A stretch of DNA of 64,000 bases from SZUA-35 sp963781035 (lineage in GTDB: Bacteria > Actinomycetota > Acidimicrobiia > Acidimicrobiales > SZUA-35): assembly GCA_963781035.1 (NCBI GenBank), contig CAWAEN010000007.1, positions 186,001 to 250,000 of the forward strand, read 5' to 3'. Below, in pieces: positions 14,891 to 24,161 of this stretch. The notes beneath the pieces were generated by a model. The model worked only from the letters and a program-made list of their open reading frames with translations, ran no database searches and had not been told where the DNA came from. Each line of letters opens with the position of its first letter. The first letter of the stretch is position 1. The translations under genes were made by a program, and so were the position numbers.

Positions 14891-16243
14891 ATGCACGTGG
14901 TGATCATCGGTGCCGGCGAAGTCGGGTGGTATCTGGCGCAGCGCCTCGGTCAGGAGGACCACGACATCACCGTCGTCGAGCGCGACCCCGGCCGAGCGGC
15001 CGCGATCGGCGAACAGCTCGACGTCCAGGTGATTCTCGGCAGCGGATCTCGGCCGTCAGTGCTGAGCGACGCCGGGATCCACCGCGCCGAAATGCTGGCC
15101 GCGGTGACCGAGAACGACGAGGTGAACATGGTCGCCTCGCTCATCGCCCAGGAGCACGGCGTCGCCCAGTCCATCGTCCGGCTCCAGACCGACGAACTCC
15201 GCGGCGAATCCGGTGCGAGCCTGCGAAACCGAGTCGGCGCCTCACTGATCATCGATCCGGACGCCGACACTGCGGACGAGATCCTCGAGCTGGTTCACGT
15301 CACTGGAGCCGATGAGGTCTACGCCATGGGCGGTGGTGATCTCCTCGTGATCGGCGCGGAGATCGCCGAAGGGTGCGAGATCGTGGGAATGTCCCTGGCC
15401 GAGATCTCGGCTCGTCACGAACCCGATCGCGAGTTCGTGTTCGGCGCGATCACCCGCAACGGAACGACCATCATCCCTCGCGGCGATCAGCGCATCTTGG
15501 CCGGAGACCACGTCCGCGTGCTCACCACGAAGAAGAAGCGGCATCAGGTTCTGGAGCTCATCGGTGTCCCGGGGAAGCTCGCCCGTCGGGTGATGATCCT
15601 CGGAGGTGGGGCCATCGGCTTTCGCGTCGCCCAGAAGCTGCAGGCCGAGGGGGCCGAGGTGGTGCTCATCGAACGCGACCACAAGCGGGCCGTCAAGATC
15701 GCCGAGCAGCTGCACCGCTGTGTCGTGATCGAAGGCGAGATCACCGACACCGACCTCCTGGCCGAGGAATCCGTCGGCCGGATGGACGCCGTCATCGCCG
15801 CCACCGGCGAGGACTCCGCCAATGTGCTTGCCTGTGCTTTCGCTGCCGCCGAGGGCGCGTCGTACACCGTGGCCGTGCTGCACAGCCTCTCCCTCCTCCC
15901 GCTGATTCGCCGTTTCGGCATCAATGCGGCACTCAGCCCTCGGACCGCGTCGGCCAATGCCGTCCTCCGCCACGTTCGCGGCGGGACAGCGGCGGTGGCG
16001 ACCTTCCTCGAAAGCGATGCCGAGGTCGACGAGCTCGTGATCGAACCGGGAAGTCGTGCCGACGGCGCAGCCGTCGCCGATCTCGACCTGCCGAAGGACA
16101 TCATCATCGGAGCGGTGAACCGCCCAGACCAACCGAGCGAGATCGTCCGGGGTCGCACGGTGCTGCACGCCGGTGACTTCCTCGTTGTCTTCGCTCGTAC
16201 CGACGCCCTGATCGAGGCACATGACTTCTTCGCTGCGTCGTAG
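14891..16243 (+). CDS. trkA: Trk system potassium uptake regulatory subunit TrkA
   Basis: This 450-residue protein has the duplicated RCK layout of TrkA. The first Rossmann NAD(H)-binding motif, GAGEVGWYLAQ, is at residues 7-17. The second, GGGAIGFRVAQKL, is near 238 with an acidic LIERD beta-2 end. Each Rossmann half is followed by a TrkA_C ligand-binding region (for example GCEIVGMSLAEIS and LVIEPGSRADGAAVADL). It sits on the cytosolic face of TrkH and gates K+ flow in response to nucleotides. Length matches classical TrkA (~458). It starts 1 bp after the small membrane gene, and its 3' end overlaps trkH by 23 bp. Confidence 0.92.
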   Translation: MHVVIIGAGEVGWYLAQRLGQEDHDITVVERDPGRAAAIGEQLDVQVILGSGSRPSVLSDAGIHRAEMLAAVTENDEVNMVASLIAQEHGVAQSIVRLQTDELRGESGASLRNRVGASLIIDPDADTADEILELVHVTGADEVYAMGGGDLLVIGAEIAEGCEIVGMSLAEISARHEPDREFVFGAITRNGTTIIPRGDQRILAGDHVRVLTTKKKRHQVLELIGVPGKLARRVMILGGGAIGFRVAQKLQAEGAEVVLIERDHKRAVKIAEQLHRCVVIEGEITDTDLLAEESVGRMDAVIAATGEDSANVLACAFAAAEGASYTVAVLHSLSLLPLIRRFGINAALSPRTASANAVLRHVRGGTAAVATFLESDAEVDELVIEPGSRADGAAVADLDLPKDIIIGAVNRPDQPSEIVRGRTVLHAGDFLVVFARTDALIEAHDFFAAS

Positions 16244-17753
16244 CGAACGCAAGAGCGACCTCTTGACCGAGCCCAGCCGGGTCGATCGGCTGCAGCGCCC
16301 GAGCCTGGTCGTCCACATTCTCGGGATCACGCTCGGTGTCTCCGGGGTGGGCATGCTCGTGGCCGGTGTGGTCGAAGCGATCGACGGTGGAACCGAGATC
16401 GACGTGCTCATGCTCACCGGGGTGCTCTTCAGCATCGCCGGTGGATTGCTCTGGCGTCTGACCATGGTCCCGGCGCGAATCGAACTGCTCGACGTCTTCA
16501 GTTCGGTCTTCATGGCCTGGATCGGTCTCGCTGTTGCCGGTGCCACGCCGTACGTCCTGAGCGGTACCTTGCCCCAGATCGATGATGCCCTCTTCGAGGC
16601 GGTGTCGGGTTTCACCACCACCGGAGCCACGGTCCTCCGACCGATCGAGGGCGTCTCGAAGGGCATTCTCTTCTGGCGTGCCATCACACAGTGGATCGGC
16701 GGCATGGGCGTGATCGTCCTCGTGGTCGCCGTGCTTCCCACCGTCGGGTCGGGCGGCATGGATCTGCTCCAAGCCGAGGCTCCCGGCCCCACCGGCGAGC
16801 GGCTCACACCACGGGTGCGCCACACGGCCCGGAATCTCTGGGCGGTGTATGTCGGACTCACCGTGGTGTACGCCGTGGGGTACATCATCGCCGGCATGAG
16901 TCTCTACGACGGGGTCTACCACTCGTTCACCACGCTCTCGACCGGGGGATTCTCGCCGTACAACGCATCGCTCGGCCACTTCGACTCGGCCGCGATCGAG
17001 TGGATCGCGATCTCGGGAATGTTCCTTGCCGGCGGGAGTTTCACGCTCTGGTTCCGGGCGCTCCGAGGTAATCCGAAACCGATTCTTCAGTCGGCCGAGC
17101 TGCGCCTCTACGTCATCCTCGTGGCGGTTGCGTCTGCTGCGATCTTCTTCAGTTCCGGCTCTGGTCTCTCCGGGCACGACGGGGTACGTGACTCGGTGTT
17201 CACGGTGGTGACCGTCGTGTCGACCACGGGGTACGTGACTGCCGATTTCGGCCTCTGGAGCGATTCGGCCCAGACGCTGCTCTTGATGATGATGCCACTG
17301 GGTGCGATGGCCGGCTCGACCGCAGGCGGTGTCAAGCTCGTCCGTTTGCTCGCCGTGGCCAGTTACGCCCACCGGGCAACCCTGCGCCAGCTCCACCCGC
17401 GTATGGTCCGCCCGGTCAGAGTGGGCAAGGCGGCCCTCGACGACGAGACCGCGAGCCGAGTGGTGGCTTATATCGCGCTCGCCTTGGCCGCGTTCGGCGG
17501 CGGCGCCGTACTGATCTCGTTCAGCGGTGCGGATCCCATCTCGGCCTTCTCTGCATCCGCCACCACCTTCGGCAACGTGGGTCCGGGGCTCGGTGTCATC
17601 CACCCGACGTCGGATTTCCTGGCGCTGCCGCGAGTGGCCCGGCTGATCGGTGTCGGACTGATGTTGCTCGGTCGTCTCGAGATCTATCCGGTGCTGCTGG
17701 CCTTGGTCGCCTTGCCGATCCCTCGGGCTGTCCTCGCTCGACTCCGCCGCTGA
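16221..17753 (+). CDS. trkH: Trk potassium uptake transmembrane subunit TrkH
   Basis: This 510-residue integral membrane protein has the four P-loop repeats of TrkH/KtrB, each with a filter glycine: VSGFTTTGATVL near 131, TTLSTGGFSPYN near 240, VVSTTGYVTADFG near 332 and ATTFGNVGPGLG near 448. It forms the ion pore and works with the TrkA just upstream. The ATG at 16221 lies inside the last codons of trkA (23-bp overlap), a strong sign of coupled translation. A later start is not excluded because the first ~25 residues are basic and soluble. It is convergent with the sulfatase. Confidence 0.92.
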   Translation: MTSSLRRSERKSDLLTEPSRVDRLQRPSLVVHILGITLGVSGVGMLVAGVVEAIDGGTEIDVLMLTGVLFSIAGGLLWRLTMVPARIELLDVFSSVFMAWIGLAVAGATPYVLSGTLPQIDDALFEAVSGFTTTGATVLRPIEGVSKGILFWRAITQWIGGMGVIVLVVAVLPTVGSGGMDLLQAEAPGPTGERLTPRVRHTARNLWAVYVGLTVVYAVGYIIAGMSLYDGVYHSFTTLSTGGFSPYNASLGHFDSAAIEWIAISGMFLAGGSFTLWFRALRGNPKPILQSAELRLYVILVAVASAAIFFSSGSGLSGHDGVRDSVFTVVTVVSTTGYVTADFGLWSDSAQTLLLMMMPLGAMAGSTAGGVKLVRLLAVASYAHRATLRQLHPRMVRPVRVGKAALDDETASRVVAYIALALAAFGGGAVLISFSGADPISAFSASATTFGNVGPGLGVIHPTSDFLALPRVARLIGVGLMLLGRLEIYPVLLALVALPIPRAVLARLRR

Positions 17754-17774
17754 GCGATCCGAGCCCCGGCCCGA

Positions 17775-19349
17775 TCAGTCCAATCCGAGCCGGAGAAGCT
17801 GGTCGTCCGGTGCGTGCAGTTCGTCGAGCGCCGTCCGCAGGAGGTCGAGCATCTCACGCTCGATCGGTTCACCGACGCGGTTCTCGGCCTCGTCGGGGTC
17901 GACGGACACGTCGAACAGCGCGTGACGGTCGATCGCCCGCTTGTTGGCCCAGTATGGCAACGGCTCACCCGCCGCGAACGGTTGTCTGATCACGGGGATG
18001 TCGCTCCACGGCATCGTGTCGAGGAAGGCTCGATGATCCGGGACGGGCAGGCTCACGAATCCAGGGAGATGGACGGGCATCGTCGACCACCTGTTCGACC
18101 ACATCGACAAGGGGAACGCGTCACCGACCGGGCCCCTCGCGTACTTTCGCGTGCCGTCGGTGACCTGGACCCAGTTGCCGTAGACACCACCGATTGCCCA
18201 CTGTCGGATGTCGGTCGCCGCTCCCTCGAGGAGGGGCGCCAGCGATCGGCCGTGCGTCCCCGGTCCCGGCTCGACGTCGAAGATCGAGCACAGGGTTGCA
18301 TGAAGATCGACATTGGTGGTGAGCGCATCGCAGGTCCCGCCACCTTCGACACCAGGCCAATGCACGAGGAGCGGCGTGTGGCCGAGCGGTTCGTACTGAG
18401 GCACGGCCGGCTTGCCCCAGATGTCCGTTCCCTCGCGATGGTCGCCCAGATAGTGGCCGTGGTCAGTGCAGATGATCACGACCGTGTCGTCCAGGTGGTC
18501 GGCGAGTTGGTCGAGGAGTGTCCCGACCCAGTGGTCGATCATCGAGAGCTTCGAGCCGTAGTTGGCTCGGATGTGTCTGGCCTCAGCGTCGCTCAACTCC
18601 CCTCGCTCCTGCGCTCCGATGGCGTACGGCGGCCAGATGATGTCGTCGTCGTTCCAGGGCTCGTCCTCGTAGCGACCCCGCCAGGGGTCTGGCGTGTCGA
18701 ACGGCTCGTGGGGATCGAACTCGTCGATGAACAGGAGGAATCGGACGTGCTGTGGTGCTGAGTGGGTGACCCAGTCGCGGGCGGCGGTCATGACCCGAGG
18801 TCCGGGGTAGTCGAGTTCGCTTCGGAAATACGTCCTCGATCGGTCGTAGCCCCGGGTCATCTCGACGCCGAACTGTTTGTTGAGCCACCAGTCCCCACGC
18901 CGGGCCGGGGCCGCGGGATGGCCGGTCCACGAGAGGTCCGGTGCGGTTCGCCACAGGTCGCCCTCGTGGCCGCGTAGGTAGTCCCATCCCCCGAAGTCGG
19001 TGTGATAGTTCTCGCCGCCGGTCTCGAAGAGGTGCGGATGGTCGGTGACCAGCATCGTCGTGACACCGGAGTTCCGGAGTTGGGCGGTGATCGGCTGATC
19101 CCACAATTCGAGGGATCCCCACGGTCGCCACAGGAAGTCGAGCGATCCGGTGAGGATGTCATGACGGGCCGGCATGCACGGGAGCGAGCCGGTGACGTGA
19201 CGGGTGAAGCGGGTGGCCTGTTCGGCCGCGAAACGATCGATGTTGGGAGTCTCGAAGTCGGTTCCGCCGTAGCACCCCAGATCGTGACGGTTGAGCGAGT
19301 CGAGGAGGATCACGACGGCGTTGGACGCAGTCTTGGCGGCGAGGTTCAC
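17775..19349 (-). CDS. Sulfatase (formylglycine-dependent, Cys-type)
   Basis: This 524-residue enzyme belongs to the alkaline-phosphatase-like sulfatase family. The N-terminal metal site is VILLDSLNRHDLGCYGG. The Cys-type formylglycine motif is Cys58-Met-Pro-Ala-Arg62 in TGSLPCMPARHD. A second metal/sulfate site reads IICTDHGHYLGDH near 300, and KPAVPQYEPLGHTPLLVHW supplies the distal Lys/His. No signal peptide is present, suggesting cytosolic action. The active-site Cys must be oxidised by a formylglycine-generating enzyme not encoded nearby. It probably cleaves a sulfate ester (or phosphonate ester) from an imported compound. The start is GTG. It stands alone between convergent trkH and the divergent acyl-CoA dehydrogenase. 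Confidence 0.85.
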   Translation of the reverse strand: MNLAAKTASNAVVILLDSLNRHDLGCYGGTDFETPNIDRFAAEQATRFTRHVTGSLPCMPARHDILTGSLDFLWRPWGSLELWDQPITAQLRNSGVTTMLVTDHPHLFETGGENYHTDFGGWDYLRGHEGDLWRTAPDLSWTGHPAAPARRGDWWLNKQFGVEMTRGYDRSRTYFRSELDYPGPRVMTAARDWVTHSAPQHVRFLLFIDEFDPHEPFDTPDPWRGRYEDEPWNDDDIIWPPYAIGAQERGELSDAEARHIRANYGSKLSMIDHWVGTLLDQLADHLDDTVVIICTDHGHYLGDHREGTDIWGKPAVPQYEPLGHTPLLVHWPGVEGGGTCDALTTNVDLHATLCSIFDVEPGPGTHGRSLAPLLEGAATDIRQWAIGGVYGNWVQVTDGTRKYARGPVGDAFPLSMWSNRWSTMPVHLPGFVSLPVPDHRAFLDTMPWSDIPVIRQPFAAGEPLPYWANKRAIDRHALFDVSVDPDEAENRVGEPIEREMLDLLRTALDELHAPDDQLLRLGLD

Positions 19350-19395
19350 GGCCTCGATCCTGGCAGGCCGACATCCGAGGCGCTAGACGTTGGGC

Positions 19396-20473
19396 ATGGA
19401 TCTCGACGGGTTCCGATCAGCATGTGTCTCGTTTCTGGGCGAGCACGTTGCCGCCGGAACTGCCTGCCCGGCGTTCGGAGCGATCCTGCCGCCGGTGCTA
19501 TTGGACGAAGCCCTGGCCTGGCAGCGGATCTGCTTCGAATCGGGATTTGCGGGCGTGCATTGGCCGACCGAGTACGGAGGTCGGGGCCTCACGCGTGCTC
19601 ACGCCGAGATCTGGTTCACCGAATGTGCACGAGCTGCGGTGGCGCCCTACCTGAACCTGCAGGGAATCGTCCTCGCCGGTGAGGCGATTCTCCGGTCCGG
19701 CAGCGAACAGCAGAAGTCCCGGCTCCTTCCTCCATCGTTGCGTGGCGATCTGCTCTGGTGTCAGCTCTTCAGCGAGCCAGCGGCGGGATCGGATCTGGCC
19801 GCACTGTCGACGTCCGCCGTCGTCGACGGTGACACGTTCGTGGTGAACGGCCAGAAAGCGTGGTCGTCGAACGCCCAGTTCGCTCAGGCGGGCATCTTGT
19901 TGGCGAGGACCGGGCCCGACAGCAGCCATCGAGGTATCTCGTTCTTCTGCGTCGACATGTCGCTCCCCGGCATCGAGGTGCGTCCGATCAAGCAGATGAC
20001 CGGCGCCGAGGAGTTCTGCGAGGTGTTCTTCACCGACCTACGACTACCGGCCGACGCTCTGCTGGGGCCGCGCAACGAGGGATGGCGGGTGGCGATGGAG
20101 GTACTGGTGGACGAGCGAGGGAAGCTTCGGCGCAGCTGGAGCCATCAGCCTGCGCCGGCGTATCGGCGAGCTGACAGCCAGATCGTCCACGGCCAACCAC
20201 TTGGATCGGTTGGCCGCCGTCGATCTCGCCGTGAGGGGTGGAGCGTTGGCATCGTTCCTCGATCGTTTGGGTGACCAACCCTCCATGGCACCGGCTGCGA
20301 AGCTCCTTCGAACGGAGCTGGAGGTGCAGATCGCGCAGCTGAATCACCGGCTTGGGGGCCCGGTCGACGATCTCCTCTACTCCCCCGGCATGCGCATCGC
20401 CGGCGGGTCGAGCGAAATCCAGCGTTCGATCATCGGCGAACGCTTGTTGGGATTGCCCCGAGAGCCGAATTGA
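19396..20473 (+). CDS. Acyl-CoA dehydrogenase, frame broken
   Basis: From ATG 19396 the first 242 residues carry the FAD-binding blocks WPTEYGGRGLT, CQLFSEPAAGSDLA and VNGQKAWSSNAQFA, plus FFTDLRLPADALLGP. After a break near 20118 the reading continues one frame over with GAAGAISLRRRIGEL, LDRLAAVDLAVR, ASFLDRLGDQPSM and the C-terminal signature SPGMRIAGGSSEIQRSIIGE. The joined length is about 358 residues. It is a flavoenzyme oxidising acyl-CoA to enoyl-CoA with electrons going to ETF. The actinobacterial style (short N-terminus, GGSSEIQR end) is common in cholesterol- or lipid-degrading clusters where two such proteins form heterodimers. No partner is adjacent. The next gene starts 17 bp later. 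Confidence 0.85.
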
Positions 20474-20478
20474 TCGGG

Positions 20479-20484
20479 CACACT
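20479..20484 (+). promoter_or_regulatory. -10-like hexamer CACACT, leaderless arrangement
   Basis: CACACT ends 6 nt before ATG 20491. The same hexamer at the same distance precedes pncA, and at 7 nt pncB. Confidence 0.35.
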
Positions 20485-20490
20485 CTCCAG

Positions 20491-21459
20491 ATGTCGAAGC
20501 TCGATGACCTGATCGCCGAACGAGGCTGTCTGCTGATCGATGGGGCCATGGGGACCGAGTTGTTCCGCCGCGGCCTCGGAGCGGGCGACCCGCCTGAGCT
20601 GTGGAACGTGGAAGAGCCGGATCGAGTGGCGGCGGTCTATCAGTCCTACGTCGACGCCGGCAGCGACGTGTTCCTCACGAACTCGTTCGGTGGGACCGCG
20701 TTCCGTCTCAAGCTGCATCGGCTCGACAACCGGGTGGTCGAGCTGAACGAGGCCGCCGCTCGCATCGGCCGCAAGGTGGCCGATGCTGCCGATCGCACGG
20801 TTCTTGTCGCCGGATCGATGGGGCCGACGGGCGAGCTTCTCGAACCGATGGGATCGATGACGCCCTCGACGTGCGCAGCTGCATTTGCCGAGCAAGCGAA
20901 GGGATTGGCTGCGGGCGGCGCCGACCTGCTCTGGATCGAGACGATGAGTCACCTCGATGAGGTCGCAGCAGCGGTTGAGGGCGCCCGATCGGTGAGTGAT
21001 CTGCCGATCACGGCGACGCTCAGTTTCGACACGGCCGGCCGCACCATGATGGGTGTCACCGGCGAACAAGCGGTGAACCGTCTGGCCGAGCTCGGCGTCG
21101 CCGCTGTGGGTGCCAATTGCGGGAACAACCTCGGCGACACCGAGGCTGCACTGGCGGAGATGCGCGCCGCCAATCCGACCATCCATCTGATCTCGAAGGC
21201 CAATGCCGGCATGCCCGAGTGGCGTGGGACCGAGCTGCACTACAGCGGCAGCCCCGAGGTCATGGCGGCTCACGCCCACCGACAGCGAGAAGCCGGTGTG
21301 CAGCTCATCGGCGGATGCTGTGGGTCGACGCCCGAGCACCTGGCCTTGATGCGAGCGGTCCTCGACGGCACCGAGCCGGTGCCGGACGTCGATTTCGAGC
21401 CGGCGGTCCTGCGTCAGGTGGCCAAGCGAGAACGCAGCAGCCGTAGACGTCGACCCTGA
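20491..21459 (+). CDS. Homocysteine S-methyltransferase family protein (betaine--homocysteine type)
   Basis: This 322-residue enzyme starts with LLIDGAMGTELFRRG and carries the zinc-thiolate ligands of the Hcy-methyltransferase family: Cys in VGANCGNN near 210 and the vicinal pair in GGCCGSTP near 276. Substrate-side motifs include TNSFGG and GSMGPTGELLEP. It makes methionine from homocysteine using a small methyl donor such as S-methylmethionine, betaine or dimethylglycine-type compounds. The absence of a B12 domain separates it from MetH. ATG 20491 is chosen over TTG 20470 because of the CACACT hexamer. The stop is followed within 2 bp by the palindromic repeat shared with 48228-48313. Confidence 0.85.
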   Translation: MSKLDDLIAERGCLLIDGAMGTELFRRGLGAGDPPELWNVEEPDRVAAVYQSYVDAGSDVFLTNSFGGTAFRLKLHRLDNRVVELNEAAARIGRKVADAADRTVLVAGSMGPTGELLEPMGSMTPSTCAAAFAEQAKGLAAGGADLLWIETMSHLDEVAAAVEGARSVSDLPITATLSFDTAGRTMMGVTGEQAVNRLAELGVAAVGANCGNNLGDTEAALAEMRAANPTIHLISKANAGMPEWRGTELHYSGSPEVMAAHAHRQREAGVQLIGGCCGSTPEHLALMRAVLDGTEPVPDVDFEPAVLRQVAKRERSSRRRRP

Positions 21460-21461
21460 CC

Positions 21462-21548
21462 GAACCCGAGGCAATCACCCCCGGAAATGGGGGCCCCAAA
21501 CCTCGGGTTTGAGCCCCACAGAATCGGGGGTCATAGCCTCAGGTTGGT
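21462..21548. repeat. Palindromic intergenic repeat, copy 1
   Basis: This ~85-bp element is about 90% identical to the one at 48228-48313. Near-terminal inverted arms are AACCCGAGGC and GCCTCAGGTT, with an inner pair ACCCCCG/CGGGGGT and a nested AACCCGAGG/CCTCGGGTT, so it can fold on either strand. It lies between the convergent homocysteine methyltransferase and amidohydrolase genes and contains the amidohydrolase stop codon (21531-21533). A bidirectional terminator or a small non-autonomous mobile palindrome are both possible. Confidence 0.75.
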
Positions 21549-23181
21549 GGGGACGCCGGCGAGCAGGGTGCCGAGGACGGCGATGTCCTTGATCGCGATC
21601 GGATCCACCTCGACAGGGTCCTCGGCCAGGATCACGAAGTCAGCCCACTTTCCGACCTCGATCGAGCCGACCTCGTCGTCGATGTGGAGCTGGTGCGCGG
21701 CATCGAGCGTTGCTGCCCGGAGCGCCCGTTCGGCACCGATGCACTGCTCGGCGCCCAGCACCTCACCGGTCGCTGTACGTCGGTTGACCGCACACCACAT
21801 GGTCATCAGGTGCCCGAGTGGCGTCACCGATGCGTCGGAGTGGATGGAATAGCGCACGCCCGCAGCGTCGGCCATGGCACACGCATCCATCCGACGCAGC
21901 CCGCTCGGCGCCGACCGTCAACTCCCGGTGCTGGTCGCCCCAGAAGTAGATGTGGTTCGTGAACAGGTTGGCGTTGACGCCGATGGCCGCCATGCGTTCG
22001 TATTGTTCTGGGGTGGTCAGCTGGCAGTGCTGCACCGTGTGGCGATGATCAGGCCACCCGTCGTCGGCCGCCACGATCGGCTCCAGGGTGTCGAGGAACA
22101 AATCGACTGCTTGATCCCCGTTGCAGTGGACGTGGACGTTGATGCGGGCGGTGTGTAGTGCCGTGAACAGGTCGCTGAATCGCTCGGGTGTGATCAGCCA
22201 GATCCCGTTCGGACGATCGCCGACATACCCCGGCGGATTGAGGCGGGCTGTGAAGCCCTGGATCGATCCGTCGAGCAACAGCTTCACGGAACCGAGCCGG
22301 AGCTTGTCGGTGGACATTGCTGCCAGCCGTTTCAGGAGGTCGATCGACCCGGCAACCGGGCCCTGGTCGCTGGCCGGATTCTGCATCACGACCATGCGGG
22401 CAGGGAATGCAGGATCGTTGACGGTGGCAAGCCAGTCGGCGGTGATGTGGGGCTGGTCGAGCCGAGCCGCTCCGAGTTCGGTGACCGTCGTACACCCGGC
22501 ACGCCGAGCCGACGCTCCCAGGCGGCGTATCGAGTCCGGATCGCTCATGGCGTCGATGATCGGCCGGAATCCCGACATGGCGTGAGCCATCGCGGCTGGT
22601 TCCTGGAGCTCGCCGATCGGGATGCCGTCTGCGTCGACCGGGATTCCCTCGAAATCGATACCGGGCCCGATGCCCTCGTGTTCGAGCATCGCCGAGTTCA
22701 CGGTCGCCAGGTGACCGCTGGCGTGGAACACGAAGATCGGCCGGTCAGCGGACACCTGGTCGAGGTGGCTTGCCACCAGGCGTTCGTCGTCGAGATGGAT
22801 CGGGTCGAAACCCCACGCCACCAGCGGTTCGTTGCCCGGCGGCATCGTGTGCTCGATCTCGATCAGGCGCTGGATCACGGCGTCCAGGGTCGTGAGACCG
22901 GGCCAGTGGGAGCCGTCCGGAGCGACACGGTCGAACGAACCGAGGTAGGGAAAGCCCCACAGCGCTCCCTCCAGCACGTGACAATGGGCTTCCACGAAAC
23001 CAGGCAGGATCACGGCGTCGGCGAAGCGACGGTCGATCTCGGCGCCGGGGAACGACTGGTGCAGGTCGGCCAGGGCACCGACACCGGCGATACGGCCATC
23101 ATCGTCGACGGCCACCGCCTCGGCGACGGGTTGAGTGGGATTGACCGTCCGGACGGTTGCGGCGAGGTAGATGGTGGGCAC
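21531..23181 (-). CDS. YtcJ-like metal-dependent amidohydrolase, frame broken
   Basis: GTG 23181 starts TIYLAATVRTVNPTQP. The amidohydrolase metal motif is LPGFVEAHCHVLEG near 60, the metal-bridging Lys region is GSVKLLLDGSIQG near 285, with metal His in INVHVHCNGDQA and in RHTVQHCQLT. A break near 21898 shifts the frame. The rest reads MDACAMADAAGVRYSIHSDASVTP (metal Asp in HSDA), then LGAEQCIGAERAL and VGKWADFVIL, the standard family ending. Joined it is about 550 residues, typical for YtcJ-type enzymes that hydrolyse amide or carbamate bonds. A TAGGTT hexamer lies 6 nt before the GTG. The natural substrate is unknown. Confidence 0.82.
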
Positions 23182-23187
23182 GTCTGG

Positions 23188-23193
23188 AACCTA
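23188..23193 (-). promoter_or_regulatory. -10-like hexamer TAGGTT, leaderless arrangement
   Basis: TAGGTT on the minus strand ends 6 nt before the GTG at 23181. Confidence 0.45.
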
Positions 23194-23276
23194 GTGGTTC
23201 ACCTGAGCGGCTTCGAGCGTCCAACCCGGGCGGTGGCATGTTGGTGGCGCAGTGGTCGTTGTGCGAGCCTCTCCGC

Positions 23277-24125
23277 ATGGGATATGAGTGTTTCGACCTG
23301 GACATCAGCGACAAGATCGCACATCTCCGCATGAATCGGCCCCAGAAGGCCAACTCCATGATCGCTTCCTTCTGGCGGGAGCTGCCGACGATCATCGACG
23401 AGCTGTCCGCCTCGGGGACGGTGCGAGCCGTCGTGTTGTCCGGCGAGGGCAAGCACTTCTGTTCCGGCATGGACCTCGAGGTCTTCGGCAACGATCCCGC
23501 CGTCGGGCCGAACGCTCCGACCGGCCACCGGAGTCGGCGAAACGAGCGCTTTCGCAGCACGGCGATGAAGCTCCAGGATTCGTTCTCGGCTCTGGAGCGA
23601 TGTCGGGTTCCCGTGTTGGCTGCCATCCAAGGTGCATGTGTCGGTGGTGCGATCGACATGGTCACTGCGGCCGACCTCCGCTACGCCACCGCAGACGCCT
23701 ACTTCTCGATCGCCGAGATCAACATCGGCATGACCGCTGACGTCGGCACGCTCCAACGCATGCCGAAACTCGTTCCCGAGGGCATCGTCCGGGAACTGGC
23801 CTACACCGGGAGGAAATGGTCGGCAGAGGAGGCCAAGGCGGTCGGATTCGTCAATGCGATCCATGCTGACCACGACGAGCTCCTGGCCGGTGTCATGGAG
23901 GTCGCGGCCACCATCGCCGAGAAGAGCCCGATGGCGGTGTGGGGCACCAAGCAGACCATGCACTACACACGCGATCATTCGGTGGCGGACGGGCTCGAGT
24001 TCATTGCCAACTGGAACGCGGCGATGTTCGACACCGACGACATGGGCGAGGCCTTTGCCGCGCAGATGGAGCAACGCCCCGCTGAGTTCCCCGATCTCTT
24101 TCCGCTCAGTCCCGGGCTCGAGTGA
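23277..24125 (+). CDS. Crotonase-family protein, dienoyl-CoA isomerase (ECH1)-like
   Basis: This 282-residue enzyme carries the crotonase oxyanion-hole segments GKHFCSGMDLEVF and AAIQGACVGGAIDMV. The acidic residues differ from classical enoyl-CoA hydratase and match delta3,5-delta2,4-dienoyl-CoA isomerase: Asp in AIDMVTAADLRY, Glu in IAEINIG and Asp in TADVGTLQRMP, the last motif being nearly diagnostic of ECH1. It would shift double bonds of polyunsaturated acyl-CoAs during beta-oxidation. ATG 23277 is chosen; a longer in-frame start 42 nt upstream (ATG 23238) is possible. It is divergent from the amidohydrolase across 95 bp. Confidence 0.85.
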   Translation: MGYECFDLDISDKIAHLRMNRPQKANSMIASFWRELPTIIDELSASGTVRAVVLSGEGKHFCSGMDLEVFGNDPAVGPNAPTGHRSRRNERFRSTAMKLQDSFSALERCRVPVLAAIQGACVGGAIDMVTAADLRYATADAYFSIAEINIGMTADVGTLQRMPKLVPEGIVRELAYTGRKWSAEEAKAVGFVNAIHADHDELLAGVMEVAATIAEKSPMAVWGTKQTMHYTRDHSVADGLEFIANWNAAMFDTDDMGEAFAAQMEQRPAEFPDLFPLSPGLE

Positions 24126-24161
24126 GCGTGGCCGGTGTAGCGATCGGCGCCGCGAGGCGCC

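Noticed and set aside
15242..17603. Long minus-strand open frames opposite trkA and trkH
   Set aside because: They are shadows of two clearly conserved genes and show no recognisable fold or motif.
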